DNA of 64,000 nucleotides, taken from NCBI GenBank assembly GCA_963977065.1, contig CAXBNF010000001.1, positions 62,001 through 126,000 on the forward strand. The letters run 5' to 3'. A program made the position numbers and the translations under genes. The DNA comes from Planktosalinus sp963977065 (lineage in GTDB: Bacteria; Bacteroidota; Bacteroidia; Flavobacteriales; Flavobacteriaceae). The stretch's first letter is position 1. Each line of letters begins with the position of its first letter. The notes beneath the pieces were generated by a model. That model was not told the origin of the DNA. It worked only from the letters and a program-made list of their open reading frames with translations, and did not search any database. This document shows positions 9,182-17,315 of the stretch, one piece after another.

Positions 9182-10432
9182 ATGAAAAAGCTTTTAATAA
9201 TTACTGGAGCAGGGGCTTCAATTGATTTCGGAATGCCATCCGTTAAATATATTGATACACTCTTTGAAAAGTGGGCACTTGAGATTTTACCGTTAAAGGA
9301 CGATAATACCAAAAGCTTATACACGTGGGTGAAATCAAGTCTATTAAAATATGCAAGCCAAAATTCAGGTAACCGGCTAGATCATATTATGGGTTTTGAA
9401 AATCTGCTATACACTATTCAAAACCTTCATTGGCTTTCTAGGGACATCGACCTTTCTCATCATAACCATAGGCTGAACCCTTTTATTAATATCAATGAAT
9501 TTCCGGAAATTATTCATATTGGAAAAGTAAAAAGAGCAGATAGTATCGATTTCAGTTTTTTGCATTCCTATTTAGTAGATAAACTATTGGATTTTTTTAG
9601 AGGGAAATGCAAGTCTCTGTATAGCAATAAACAAAATGAGTTATGTCTTTTGAGTTCATTTTTTAAGAGCCTCAAGACAAAATTTGAATTGGGGTTTATT
9701 AATTTGAATTACGATAATGTATTACTTTCATCAGTCCCCGATTTAAACACAGGTTTCGATAATCTAACAGGGAAATTCAATAGAGCCCTTTTATACGAAT
9801 CAAGATGGAATTTTTGTTATCATATGCATGGTTCTGTTCATTTTGATATGCGAGGAGGTGACAACAATACAGAAATGCATAAAATAGGTTGGAATAATGA
9901 CTTAAATTCTTCATTTAGACAAAACTCATCTGGGAGAAATAAAAATTATACAAGTGAGGGAAGTGATCATTTAAACTCTAATATTATTACAGGGCTTGAT
10001 AAGTCAAATCAATTATTACGCGAACCGTTCGCTTCCTACTTTATGCAACTTGACCGGTTAGTTTATGAAGCAGATTCTATTTTATTTATAGGGTATGGTT
10101 TTCATGATAATCATTTGAACAGTGTTTTTCCTTTTATCAGGTACGACAAAAATAAAACAAGAAAGGTTGTGGTTATTGATTGGTCTCTTGATAATAAAGA
10201 TGGATTAAGTCATAGACGGGATAATTGGCATTTGGGTTTATATAACACCTTGCCATTTAACGGACACGACATGGGTATAAGTGATGGTGCTTTATCCCAA
10301 CCAGTCATATTTTATAAGCAAAACCATCTCCTTGAGAAATCAAAAAATCCTAATAGACCTTTAGCAGTTTGGTATAATGGTCTGCTTGAAGCCTGCAACC
10401 ATTCAGATAAAATTTTACTGGAATTAATCTAA
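9182..10432 (+). CDS. SIR2-like NAD-binding protein, predicted NADase effector
   Basis: A 416-residue SIR2-like protein. The N-terminus has the Rossmann signature ITGAGASIDFGMPS (residues 7-20). LGFINLNYDN near residue 174 has the Asn-x-Asp of the catalytic loop, HMHGS at 214-218 holds the catalytic His, and SILFIGYGFHDNHLN near 300 is the closing nucleotide-binding strand common to phage-defence SIR2 proteins. Members of this group cleave NAD+ when triggered by infection and stop the cell. There is no extra fused domain, so a trigger would have to come from a partner, for which the two genes upstream are candidates. Assignment to the SIR2-like superfamily is firm; the defence role is inferred from the island. 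Confidence 0.75.
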   Translation: MKKLLIITGAGASIDFGMPSVKYIDTLFEKWALEILPLKDDNTKSLYTWVKSSLLKYASQNSGNRLDHIMGFENLLYTIQNLHWLSRDIDLSHHNHRLNPFININEFPEIIHIGKVKRADSIDFSFLHSYLVDKLLDFFRGKCKSLYSNKQNELCLLSSFFKSLKTKFELGFINLNYDNVLLSSVPDLNTGFDNLTGKFNRALLYESRWNFCYHMHGSVHFDMRGGDNNTEMHKIGWNNDLNSSFRQNSSGRNKNYTSEGSDHLNSNIITGLDKSNQLLREPFASYFMQLDRLVYEADSILFIGYGFHDNHLNSVFPFIRYDKNKTRKVVVIDWSLDNKDGLSHRRDNWHLGLYNTLPFNGHDMGISDGALSQPVIFYKQNHLLEKSKNPNRPLAVWYNGLLEACNHSDKILLELI

Positions 10433-10457
10433 TTGAAAGCTTATAAAGCAACAAAGG

Positions 10458-11210
10458 CTATTTCATCACATAATGTCTTAATTGTTCGTTTTCAGATCGA
10501 CAATTATAAAACAATCTGGGAATTTCTACTTTAAGATTTGAAGAAAATTCAAACACAAAATCAATGTAAAACCTACCACCTAAAGCGAATACCATATCAT
10601 TATATAGAGAAAAGTGTTCTGTTTGAATTTGGAATCCATGGCCTTCAGGAATTTGAATTTGTGGAGTTAAGTGTTCCAACTTACTTCCCTTATCAAAATG
10701 TATGGGAATACTATATGTCGCAATAGGTTCTAATTTGGAAGGACTTACAATTCCTGTTAAACCAACTGGCAAACTTATGGCAGAATAGCTTAGGCTTTTT
10801 AATATAATGGTTGATTTTGTGTTGTTTATAAAACTCCAGTTCAATACCAAATGCTCCCGGTTTTCAGAACTCCTTTCGCTTATAAAGACATTCGTTATGT
10901 TATCAAGCAATACCCAACAGGAGCGATATTCATCAGGAACTACAGATACAAACTCAATACTTGGTTTTTGTTGAGGTAGTTGTTTCTTAACGATTAAAAC
11001 TTCTGCCTGCGTGATATCTCCTTTAGTGATTTTAGAATGACAAATGGCACAGAGCATTAATAAGTTATCAGGAAAGTCATTTGAAGAATCTTCATCAATA
11101 TGATGAACTTGGAAGTGGTCAACATCGGTATTATCACAAAAGGGACATTCGGAATTAATTTCTTTTTGTAGTATTCGTTTAACCTTTTCAGGAATATATT
11201 TTCTTGACAT
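10458..11210 (-). CDS. HNH endonuclease domain protein
   Basis: A 250-residue protein with an N-terminal HNH module. C22/C25 (ECPFC) and C54/C57 (LCAIC) form the zinc knuckles, and HHIDEDSSND at 36-45 with N49 and H58 supplies the metal-binding and catalytic residues. The C-terminal 170 residues (EFVSVVPDEYRSCWVL to the end) look like a beta-rich domain with no motif I can name, perhaps a target-binding module. It is convergent with the SIR2-like gene and has its own promoter in the gap to the right. A restriction-type or stand-alone defence nuclease is likely. Confidence 0.7.
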   Translation of the reverse strand: MSRKYIPEKVKRILQKEINSECPFCDNTDVDHFQVHHIDEDSSNDFPDNLLMLCAICHSKITKGDITQAEVLIVKKQLPQQKPSIEFVSVVPDEYRSCWVLLDNITNVFISERSSENREHLVLNWSFINNTKSTIILKSLSYSAISLPVGLTGIVSPSKLEPIATYSIPIHFDKGSKLEHLTPQIQIPEGHGFQIQTEHFSLYNDMVFALGGRFYIDFVFEFSSNLKVEIPRLFYNCRSENEQLRHYVMK

Positions 11211-11557
11211 TTGTGAAATTTACTTATTTTTTTAAGACGTGCCCCTGCATGATTTTATAAGCTATGAATTTTTCTAATTGAGCCACACTTTAACGCTAAA
11301 AAAAGGTTCTTTTCATCAAGTTAGTAAAAGTTTAAGTGGATTAAAAGTCAACCTAATTGAAAAATATAGAAATCTTCAAATATAGTTTTTTTGAGTAAAC
11401 CTTATATTGAAAAAAAGGAAGAGATGTGAAAGTTTAATAGGGGATTTATCTAATAGAATAAGAACTTATATAATAATATGTATAGATAAAGGTATTTTTA
11501 AGTCTGTAATAATGCATATTGATCTGAAGCTGTTATCTTTATGCTAAAATAATTATT
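11211..11557. other. AT-rich gap between divergent genes
   Basis: These 347 bases lie between the HNH gene (leftward) and the orphan gene at 11558 (rightward) and must carry both promoters. TATCTTTA at 11534-11541 is one base off the TAnnTTTG box for the rightward gene. There is no credible reading frame, tRNA or strong hairpin. Confidence 0.4.
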
Positions 11558-12343
11558 ATGGATTCATCGCAACTCTTTACAGCTAGAATTCCAGAATTAG
11601 AGTCTTTACCAGCGCAACCTTGCGTATATTGGTATCCCAGCGCTGGTATTGATTTCCGGGGTCCCGTTGCATTTACTTATTTTCGTATTCAGCATGAGAA
11701 AAAATATCACGGAAGAAATTATAGAAAGCCAGACCTATTTATTTTAAATTGTTTGGGCTCCGAGGTAACAGATTTAAGAAGAAAGCTTGAACAAGAAATT
11801 GAAGTTAATCTTTTCAACGACCATAATACAATAATAAAGGCAAAAAACTACCAGTCTCTAGAGATTAGAGATGATATAATTTTTGAAACAAACCCAGAAT
11901 ATATTGATTTTGAGGTGCTAGAGAACGCTGAGAATCAAACAAACACAGCATTATATTTTGAGATTGAGGTTGCAGGTGAAAACTATTTAGAAGTCCAGAA
12001 AATACTGTATTTCCAAGTTGAGAACATAGAATTTTTTAAGAAAGTTATCTTGGTCAATATTTTTGAAATATTATACTTGTGTTCTACACGAGAAGGGCTT
12101 GCGTGGGGATTCTGTAAAAAATCGATTATAGAATATATTTATTCTGACAATCACCCATATTTTTTTTATGAGCATGTTTTTAGACCTACCTTCATTATAA
12201 TATCTCGCAACTATACGAAGCAGATATTTGAGGATGCTGTTGAAAATACAGACTCATTATCTGTTAAATCAAATTATGGTAATTTCATTTCGGAAAGTGA
12301 TGATTTTACAAATGATCCAATTATATATAAAATAAATTACTAA
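11558..12343 (+). CDS. Orphan protein with YPSAGIDF motif
   Basis: A 261-residue protein. The N-terminal stretch VYWYPSAGIDFRGPVAFTY resembles a motif of scattered bacterial orphan proteins of unknown function (compare the DUF7663 type, recalled from memory and not verified). The middle is acidic and beta-rich, and the C-terminal third is hydrophobic but without a clear membrane span. There is no catalytic signature I can defend. It is the last gene before the tRNA-Asn, where an integrase would often lie, but nothing in it resembles a tyrosine recombinase. Confidence 0.5.
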   Translation: MDSSQLFTARIPELESLPAQPCVYWYPSAGIDFRGPVAFTYFRIQHEKKYHGRNYRKPDLFILNCLGSEVTDLRRKLEQEIEVNLFNDHNTIIKAKNYQSLEIRDDIIFETNPEYIDFEVLENAENQTNTALYFEIEVAGENYLEVQKILYFQVENIEFFKKVILVNIFEILYLCSTREGLAWGFCKKSIIEYIYSDNHPYFFYEHVFRPTFIIISRNYTKQIFEDAVENTDSLSVKSNYGNFISESDDFTNDPIIYKINY

Positions 12344-12409
12344 AATATTAATTTAAAAGTAAAAATCATGGAGCGCTTATCAAAGGCAAAAAACCACCCT
12401 TATTTAAGA

Positions 12410-12432
12410 TTTGTGTTACAAATGTGTTACAA
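12410..12432 (+). repeat. Tandem 10-base direct repeat near the tRNA-Asn 3' end
   Basis: TGTGTTACAA occurs twice with one base between copies, so one pair spans about one turn of DNA. It lies about 50 bases from the tRNA 3' end, on the island side. Paired short direct repeats close to a tRNA insertion point are the form of integrase arm-type sites, so this may be a remnant of the attachment region. No integrase gene is present in the window, so this remains inference. Confidence 0.35.
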
Positions 12433-12483
12433 GGGAAAAAAAGAAAAGGGGCCGCATCTCTGCAACCCCTTGTATTTACTGAG

Positions 12484-12557
12484 CTCCCCCTCTTGGGCTC
12501 GAACCAAGGACCCTCTGATTAACAGTCAGATGCTCTAACCAACTGAGCTAAGGAGGA
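12484..12557 (-). tRNA. tRNA-Asn (anticodon GTT)
   Basis: Read on the minus strand, the 74 bases fold fully. The acceptor TCCTCCT pairs with AGGGGGA, the D stem is GCTC/GAGC, the anticodon stem TCTGA/TCAGA holds loop CTGTTAA, and the T stem is CTTGG/CCAAG with loop TTCGAGC. The discriminator base is G and CCA is not encoded. The 3' end faces the accessory island on the left. Confidence 0.97.
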
Positions 12558-12602
12558 AGGTAGTAATACCTTTGTGCAAGCCTAACTTTCGCTAAGCGGA
12601 TG

Positions 12603-12633
12603 CAAATATAAATGAATTTTTTTCGCTCACAAA
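12603..12633 (-). promoter_or_regulatory. Promoter of tRNA-Asn
   Basis: On the minus strand, TTTG (12633-12630), 19 bases, then TATATTTG (12610-12603) is an exact match to the Bacteroidota sigma-A promoter form. Transcription would start about 40 bases before the mature tRNA. Confidence 0.75.
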
Positions 12634-12670
12634 TAGAATGTTTAAAATTTTTGAATTTGTTTCAAGAATA

Positions 12671-13708
12671 CTAATATCGGTTCTTCAACATATCCAAAGC
12701 CACATCCACAATCATATCTTCCTGCCCGCCTACCATTTTGCGTCTGCCCAGTTCCTGGAGTATGTCCCCTGTTTTGAGACCGTAAGTGTTTGCCGCCTTT
12801 TCAGCATGAAGCAAAAAGCTGGAATAAATACCGGCATATCCCAGGGAAAGTGTTTCCCTGTCCACCCGCACCGGTCTTTTTTGCAAAGGTCTGATGACAT
12901 CGTCAGCCAGATCCATCAGGGCATATAAATCACAGTTTACCGGCACATTCATTCTGTTGAGTACCGCAATAAGTACTTCCAGGGGGCAATTGCCTGCTCC
13001 GGCTCCCATTCCTGCCAGCGAGGCATCGAGTCGTGTGGCACCGTGTTCCATCGCGACAATGGTATTGGCAACACCTAAGGACAGGTTGTGATGGCAATGA
13101 ATCCCGATTTGGGTATTGGGGTCTAAGACATCTTTAAAGGCGTTCATTCTATCCACAACATCTTGCATTAGTAAAGCCCCGGCAGAATCAGTTACATAGA
13201 CACAATCGGCTCCGTAGCTTTCCATCAGCTTTGCCTGCTCAGCCAGTTTTTTTGGCGGATTCATATGGGCCATCATTAAAAAGCCGGCGACATCCATCCC
13301 CAAATCTTTAGCAGCAGCAATGTGTTGTGCCGCGACATCGGCTTCGGTACAATGGGTCGCAATGCGCACAGATTTGACTCCCAGTTTTTCAGCGCGTTTC
13401 AAATCTGCTATAGTGCCTATACCCGGTAACAAGAGTGTGGTTAAAACCGCGTGATTGAGTGTTTCGGCAATGCCTTCCAGCCAGTCCCAGTCAGTATGCG
13501 CACCAAAACCATAATTAAAACTCCCCCCGGCAAGTCCGTCGCCGTGCGCAATTTCGATAGCATCCACCTTGGCGTCATCAAGTGCTTTTGCAATTTGAAA
13601 GACCTGTTCTTTGGTGTATTGATGGCCAATGGCGTGCATACCGTCTCTTAACGTAACGTCTTGTATATACACCCCCGAGAAATCGGGGGTCTCGTTATTA
13701 TTACTCAT
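12671..13708 (-). CDS. mhpE: 4-hydroxy-2-oxovalerate aldolase
   Basis: A 345-residue enzyme of the DmpG/MhpE/BphI family. It splits 4-hydroxy-2-oxovalerate into pyruvate and acetaldehyde and channels the aldehyde to the acetaldehyde dehydrogenase encoded just upstream. Visible are DVTLRDGMHAIGHQY (active-site Arg, Asp and His), the metal-binding GIHCHHNLSLGVAN and the C-terminal RRKMVGGQEDMI. The start at 13708 (MSNNNETP) is chosen over an upstream in-frame ATG at 13786, which would add residues encoded by an inserted repeat (13737-13785). Even so, residues 6-13 (ETPDFSGV) are encoded by a hairpin repeat (13671-13696), so the N-terminal extension is repeat-derived. Confidence 0.92.
   Translation of the reverse strand: MSNNNETPDFSGVYIQDVTLRDGMHAIGHQYTKEQVFQIAKALDDAKVDAIEIAHGDGLAGGSFNYGFGAHTDWDWLEGIAETLNHAVLTTLLLPGIGTIADLKRAEKLGVKSVRIATHCTEADVAAQHIAAAKDLGMDVAGFLMMAHMNPPKKLAEQAKLMESYGADCVYVTDSAGALLMQDVVDRMNAFKDVLDPNTQIGIHCHHNLSLGVANTIVAMEHGATRLDASLAGMGAGAGNCPLEVLIAVLNRMNVPVNCDLYALMDLADDVIRPLQKRPVRVDRETLSLGYAGIYSSFLLHAEKAANTYGLKTGDILQELGRRKMVGGQEDMIVDVALDMLKNRY
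13671..13696 (-). repeat. GAGACCCCC hairpin repeat, copy A
   Basis: On the minus strand, AACGAG is followed by ACCCCCGA, a 4-base loop and TCGGGGGT. It lies within the first codons of the aldolase. The same element occurs at 43355-43381, 44115-44148 and 45691-45715. The 14 bases AATAATAACGAGAC leading into the hairpin are identical to the hemE copy. Confidence 0.75.
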
Positions 13709-13736
13709 AATTTTATCATTTAATTCAATTAATACC

Positions 13737-13785
13737 GGTGGCTGAGCGAAGTCGAAGCCACCCACTTCGATTTCGACTCCGCTCA
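13737..13785. repeat. TGAGCGNAGTCGAAG repeat, inverted pair
   Basis: GGTGGCT (13737-13743) pairs with AGCCACC (13756-13762) around GAGCGAAGTCGA. A second, inverted copy of the core (TCGACTCCGCTCA) ends at 13785. A third copy is at 13823-13847. These are REP-like palindromes of a type scattered in many Bacteroidota genomes, here in the gap between the aldolase and the acetaldehyde dehydrogenase. Confidence 0.65.
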
Positions 13786-13813
13786 ATCTCCGTTTTGTTC
13801 CGTTTTATCTTTT

Positions 13814-14755
13814 TCATTTGCCGGTCCCTGAGCGGAGTCGAAGGGCCATCCGCTCGCCCGCTGCCAAAGCCGCTGAGGTCATGATATCCAGATTCCCTGC
13901 GTATTCAGGCAAATAATGCCCGGCACCGATGACTTCCAGTAAAATCGTGGTTTTGAGTCCGTGTACTTTTCCCAATCCTTCAATAAACACCGGGTCGCTT
14001 TCCGGAATGTCTTCAAATTGTACTTCCTGTTTTAATTTATAACCCGGGACATACTGTTGGACTTCGGTTTCCATTTCTTTAATACTTTGCCGAATGGCTT
14101 CCCGGTCTGCCGGTTTGCTAAGAGTCAGTATCGTGTCCCGCATCACTAGTGGTGGTTCGGCTGGATTGAGGATGATGATGGCTTTTCCGCGTGAAGCGCC
14201 ACCTACTTTTACGATGGCGTCTGATGTGGTTTCGGTAAACTCATCAATATTGGCACGCGTACCGGGACCGGCAGATTTGCTGGCTATGGCAGCGACAATT
14301 TCAGCATAATGCACCTTAGTAACACGCGATACCGCAGCGACCATGGGGATGGTTGCTTGCCCGCCACATGTAACCATATTGACGTTGTCGAGTTCTTGTA
14401 TTCCTTTAAAATTAACCGCAGGCACCAGAAACGGACCGATAGCAGCCGGAGTTAAATCCACCATTTTCTTCCCGGGAAAGGCTTTTATTTTTTCATAATT
14501 GTAGTGGTGCGCTTTCGCAGAAGTGGCGTCAAAAATGATTTTGATGTCATTAAACTCGGGCATTTCAATCAAGCCGTCAATTCCTTTTGGGGTGGTTTTT
14601 ACACCCAATCGCTCGGCACGTTTGAGTCCGTCAGAATCTGGGTCGATGCCCACCAGAACAGTCACTTCCAGCAATTTGGAGGTGCGGATAATTTTGATTA
14701 ACAAATCGGTTCCTATATTACCCGAACCGATGATGGCGACTTTGGTTTTTTGCAT
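13814..14755 (-). CDS. mhpF: Acetaldehyde dehydrogenase (acylating)
   Basis: A 313-residue enzyme of the DmpF/MhpF/BphJ family. It converts acetaldehyde, CoA and NAD+ to acetyl-CoA, taking the aldehyde from the partner aldolase. The NAD-binding IIGSGNIGTDL lies at the N-terminus, the catalytic Cys lies in MVTCGGQATIP (about residue 133), and NIDEFTETTSDA is a conserved family stretch. The C-terminal residues LRLRSGTGK after ALAAGERMA are encoded by a REP-like repeat (13823-13847), which has replaced or extended the original tail and supplied sequence just before the stop. The gene lies 5 bases after the hydratase. Confidence 0.93.
   Translation of the reverse strand: MQKTKVAIIGSGNIGTDLLIKIIRTSKLLEVTVLVGIDPDSDGLKRAERLGVKTTPKGIDGLIEMPEFNDIKIIFDATSAKAHHYNYEKIKAFPGKKMVDLTPAAIGPFLVPAVNFKGIQELDNVNMVTCGGQATIPMVAAVSRVTKVHYAEIVAAIASKSAGPGTRANIDEFTETTSDAIVKVGGASRGKAIIILNPAEPPLVMRDTILTLSKPADREAIRQSIKEMETEVQQYVPGYKLKQEVQFEDIPESDPVFIEGLGKVHGLKTTILLEVIGAGHYLPEYAGNLDIMTSAALAAGERMALRLRSGTGK
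13823..13847 (-). repeat. TGAGCGGAGTCGAAGGG repeat inside the end of mhpF
   Basis: GGTCCCTGAGCGGAGTCG followed by AAGGGCC forms an imperfect palindrome and is the same element as the pair at 13737-13785. It encodes the last residues of the acetaldehyde dehydrogenase. Confidence 0.65.
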
Positions 14756-14760
14756 TTTTA

Positions 14761-15549
14761 TTAGTTTGTAAATTCAAGACTAACTTGTCCCAGACCCTCC
14801 ACGGTTGCTTTGATTTTATCTCCCTCAAAGATATTGACCATAGGTCCCAAAGCACCGGATAAAACAACATCACCGGCTTTTAGCGGAGTTTCCATTTCCA
14901 CCATTTTTTTTGCCAGCCATTGTACCGCGATAAGTGGTGATCCTAAACAGGCAGAACCAGTTCCCTGCGAAACTAATTGGTTGTTTTGAAAGAGTTGCAT
15001 TTCACAATCAATCAGGTCAATTTCTGAGAGCTGCTTTTTTACATCTCCCAGCACAAAATGACTCGCCGAGGCATTGTCTGCAATGGTATCTGTGATTTTG
15101 ATGTCCCAATCGGCAATGCGGCTTCCCACGATTTCGATAGCGGCCACGGCATAGTCGATGGCTTCCTCAATTTCAGCAAGGGATGGGTTTTTTGAATGGA
15201 GGTCCTTTTTAAGCACAAAGGCAATTTCTGCTTCTACTTTGGGTTGCATAGTCTCTGAAATGGAAAGGTTTTCACCATTTTCTATTTCCATATCGTCAAA
15301 AAGCATCCCAAAATCAGGCTGGTCAACTCCCAGTTGTTGTTGCACTTTTACCGAGGTGAGGCCAATTTTTTTTCCGATGGGTTTTGCGCCTTGTAGGATT
15401 CGGCTTTTGGTGATGAGTTTTTGAACGGCATAGGCTTTTTCTTGTGAAGATTCTCCTATGAAAATCCGTACCGGATCGCAAGGTATTTTTGATGCCGCTG
15501 CAATTTCAAGTTGAGAGGCAGCTGTAAGTATTTCAGTATCTTTAGACAT
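14761..15549 (-). CDS. 2-oxopent-4-enoate hydratase / oxalocrotonate decarboxylase family
   Basis: A 262-residue member of the MhpD/DmpE hydratase and DmpH decarboxylase group (fumarylacetoacetase-like fold). PKVEAEIAFVL (E106, E108) is the metal-binding signature, and GKKIGLTS and GSACLGSP are conserved in the group. The hydratase adds water to 2-hydroxypenta-2,4-dienoate to make the aldolase substrate; the decarboxylase makes the dienoate. The two cannot be told apart with certainty here, but operon position before the dehydrogenase and aldolase favours the hydratase. Its ATG shares one base with the stop of the upstream gene (TAATG). Confidence 0.82.
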   Translation of the reverse strand: MSKDTEILTAASQLEIAAASKIPCDPVRIFIGESSQEKAYAVQKLITKSRILQGAKPIGKKIGLTSVKVQQQLGVDQPDFGMLFDDMEIENGENLSISETMQPKVEAEIAFVLKKDLHSKNPSLAEIEEAIDYAVAAIEIVGSRIADWDIKITDTIADNASASHFVLGDVKKQLSEIDLIDCEMQLFQNNQLVSQGTGSACLGSPLIAVQWLAKKMVEMETPLKAGDVVLSGALGPMVNIFEGDKIKATVEGLGQVSLEFTN

Positions 15550-16502
15550 TAATTCTTGTATTTTGGACCTAAATTTTTGAGCATATCTTCAGTGATAGCA
15601 TCCAAATCATATTGATGAAGCCATCCCCAGTGATCACGGGCATCCTGATCGTCGATACTTTGTGGCCAGCTGTCTGCAATGTTTTGTCTGAAGTCTGGTT
15701 CATATTCAATTTTAAAGTCCGGTAATTGTTTTTGGATACTTGCTGTAATCTCTTCAGGCTCAAAGCTTATTGCTGCCAGATTGTAGGAGGAGCGTATCTT
15801 TATTTTCTCTGAAGAAGCACTCATCAAATCAAGTGTTGCCCTGATGGCATCGTCCATATAAATCATCGGTAATGTTGTACCTGATTTGAGAAAACATATA
15901 TATTTATTGTGTTTTAAGGCTTTGTGATAGATGTCGATGGCATAATCTGTAGTGCCACCTCCAGGAAGTGTTTGCCAGCTTATAATCCCCGGATATCGAA
16001 TACTGCGCACATCAACACCATATTTATTAAAGTAATATTCACACCAACGCTCGCCCGCCTGTTTACTAATACCATAAACGGTTGAGGGCTCCATCACTGT
16101 GCGTTGTGGGGTGTTAACTTTGGGGGTCGAAGGTCCAAAAACGGCAATGCTCGAGGGCCAAAAAATCTTTTCAATTTTTTTCTCTTTGGCCAAATTCAAT
16201 ACATTAAATAAAGAACTCATATTCAATTGCCAGGCTTTTGCCGGAAATTTTTCGGCTGTCGCTGAAAGCATCGCTGCCATCAAATAGACTTCGTTGATTT
16301 CATATTGAATCACTATATTTTCAATGGCTTCATAGTTGGTTGCATCAATGATTTCAAAGGGACCGCTTTTCATCATCTCTTCATCACCTTCTCTTATATC
16401 GCTGGCAATGACTTTGTGGTTGCCATATTTTTGTCGTAAAGCAGTGGTTAATTCGGTGCCAATTTGTCCACAGGCACCCAGAATGAGAATTCTTGATTTC
16501 AT
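15549..16502 (-). CDS. L-threonine 3-dehydrogenase, SDR type
   Basis: A 317-residue extended short-chain dehydrogenase. The N-terminal glycine motif is GACGQIG (9-15), the active site has Ser117/118 in FWPSSIAVFG, and YGISK gives Tyr143 and Lys147. RYPGIISW and GGGTTDYAIDIYH are typical of the epimerase-like threonine dehydrogenases of Bacteroidota. It oxidises threonine to 2-amino-3-oxobutyrate using NAD+. It is the first gene of a tight leftward run with the meta-cleavage genes, an unexpected partner. Other epimerase roles are possible, but the motif set is specific. Confidence 0.82.
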   Translation of the reverse strand: MKSRILILGACGQIGTELTTALRQKYGNHKVIASDIREGDEEMMKSGPFEIIDATNYEAIENIVIQYEINEVYLMAAMLSATAEKFPAKAWQLNMSSLFNVLNLAKEKKIEKIFWPSSIAVFGPSTPKVNTPQRTVMEPSTVYGISKQAGERWCEYYFNKYGVDVRSIRYPGIISWQTLPGGGTTDYAIDIYHKALKHNKYICFLKSGTTLPMIYMDDAIRATLDLMSASSEKIKIRSSYNLAAISFEPEEITASIQKQLPDFKIEYEPDFRQNIADSWPQSIDDQDARDHWGWLHQYDLDAITEDMLKNLGPKYKN

Positions 16503-16666
16503 TGGTTTTGTATTTTGAGTCGTAAAGATATAAAATCAAAGTGGCAAGAGGCATTCCTTCTGAAAAATATAACGTCCAAAAAAGAGTTCTTAAAATTAAT
16601 TTTAAAAGGTTTCTATCGCGTTCTTCTTAAAAATAAGTACTTTCGTTTTTAATAAGAACTATTTAA

Positions 16667-17221
16667 ATGAAATCTTTTATTACATCACTAATTTTGATTT
16701 TGAGCGCTTTTTTAGTGTCTTGTAACACCAGTAAAGAGGAGAATGGAAATCAGTCAAATAGTGAAATCGATTTGAATTTGCCACAACTTGACAGTCGCTT
16801 TCCTCTTCTGTCGGCTCAAGCTCAAAACCAAATCACTTCCTGGCAATATTTTAAAGAGTTTGAAAATGATCTGAAACGCATCAATCAAGGCAATGTAAGA
16901 GATTACAGAGCTGAAACTGAAAGAATGGTTGCTGTTTCAGACTCCTTATTAAAAAACATTCCCAAAGATTTGAACACAAATGCCATTTCTTCAAGAATGC
17001 GGGTTCTCAATGTGAGAGTTAAACTCTTAGATGAAACATTGCATCAGCCCACAGTCAAAACTGATGTAATAACAGAAAACCTCAAAGAAACCAACACGGC
17101 ATTTTCAAACTTAATCATTCAAATTAATGAGCTTTTTGAAAAACAACGCATCGACGAAATGACCCGATTGAAAGAAAATATGGAACGTGCAGAAACCAAC
17201 CAAACACGTGATTCTCTTTAA
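16667..17221 (+). CDS. Hypothetical lipoprotein
   Basis: A 184-residue protein with a lipoprotein signal peptide: a basic start, a hydrophobic core SLILILSAFLV, and a lipobox SC with Cys19. The mature part is helical and charged, with heptad-like stretches from about residue 80 onward, and no known domain. A TACTTTCG at 16637-16644 is one base off the -7 box. It probably sits in the periplasm or outer membrane. Function unknown. Confidence 0.65.
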   Translation: MKSFITSLILILSAFLVSCNTSKEENGNQSNSEIDLNLPQLDSRFPLLSAQAQNQITSWQYFKEFENDLKRINQGNVRDYRAETERMVAVSDSLLKNIPKDLNTNAISSRMRVLNVRVKLLDETLHQPTVKTDVITENLKETNTAFSNLIIQINELFEKQRIDEMTRLKENMERAETNQTRDSL

Positions 17222-17315
17222 GTAAAGTTTATATTTTAATTTTAATTTAACAGTTCAACTGATACAATAGTAATATATTAGACGCCTTATTAAATCCAAA
17301 ACTTATATTCAAACA

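Noticed and set aside
1..12483. Integrase, transposase or IS element in the island
   Set aside because: None of the proteins shows tyrosine or serine recombinase or DDE motifs.
12401..12560. Peptide-like frame running through the tRNA-Asn
   Set aside because: A spurious reading of the tRNA and its flank, a common artefact in databases.
13709..13786. Longer mhpE start at 13786
   Set aside because: The extra 26 codons are encoded by a REP-like repeat and do not resemble the family.
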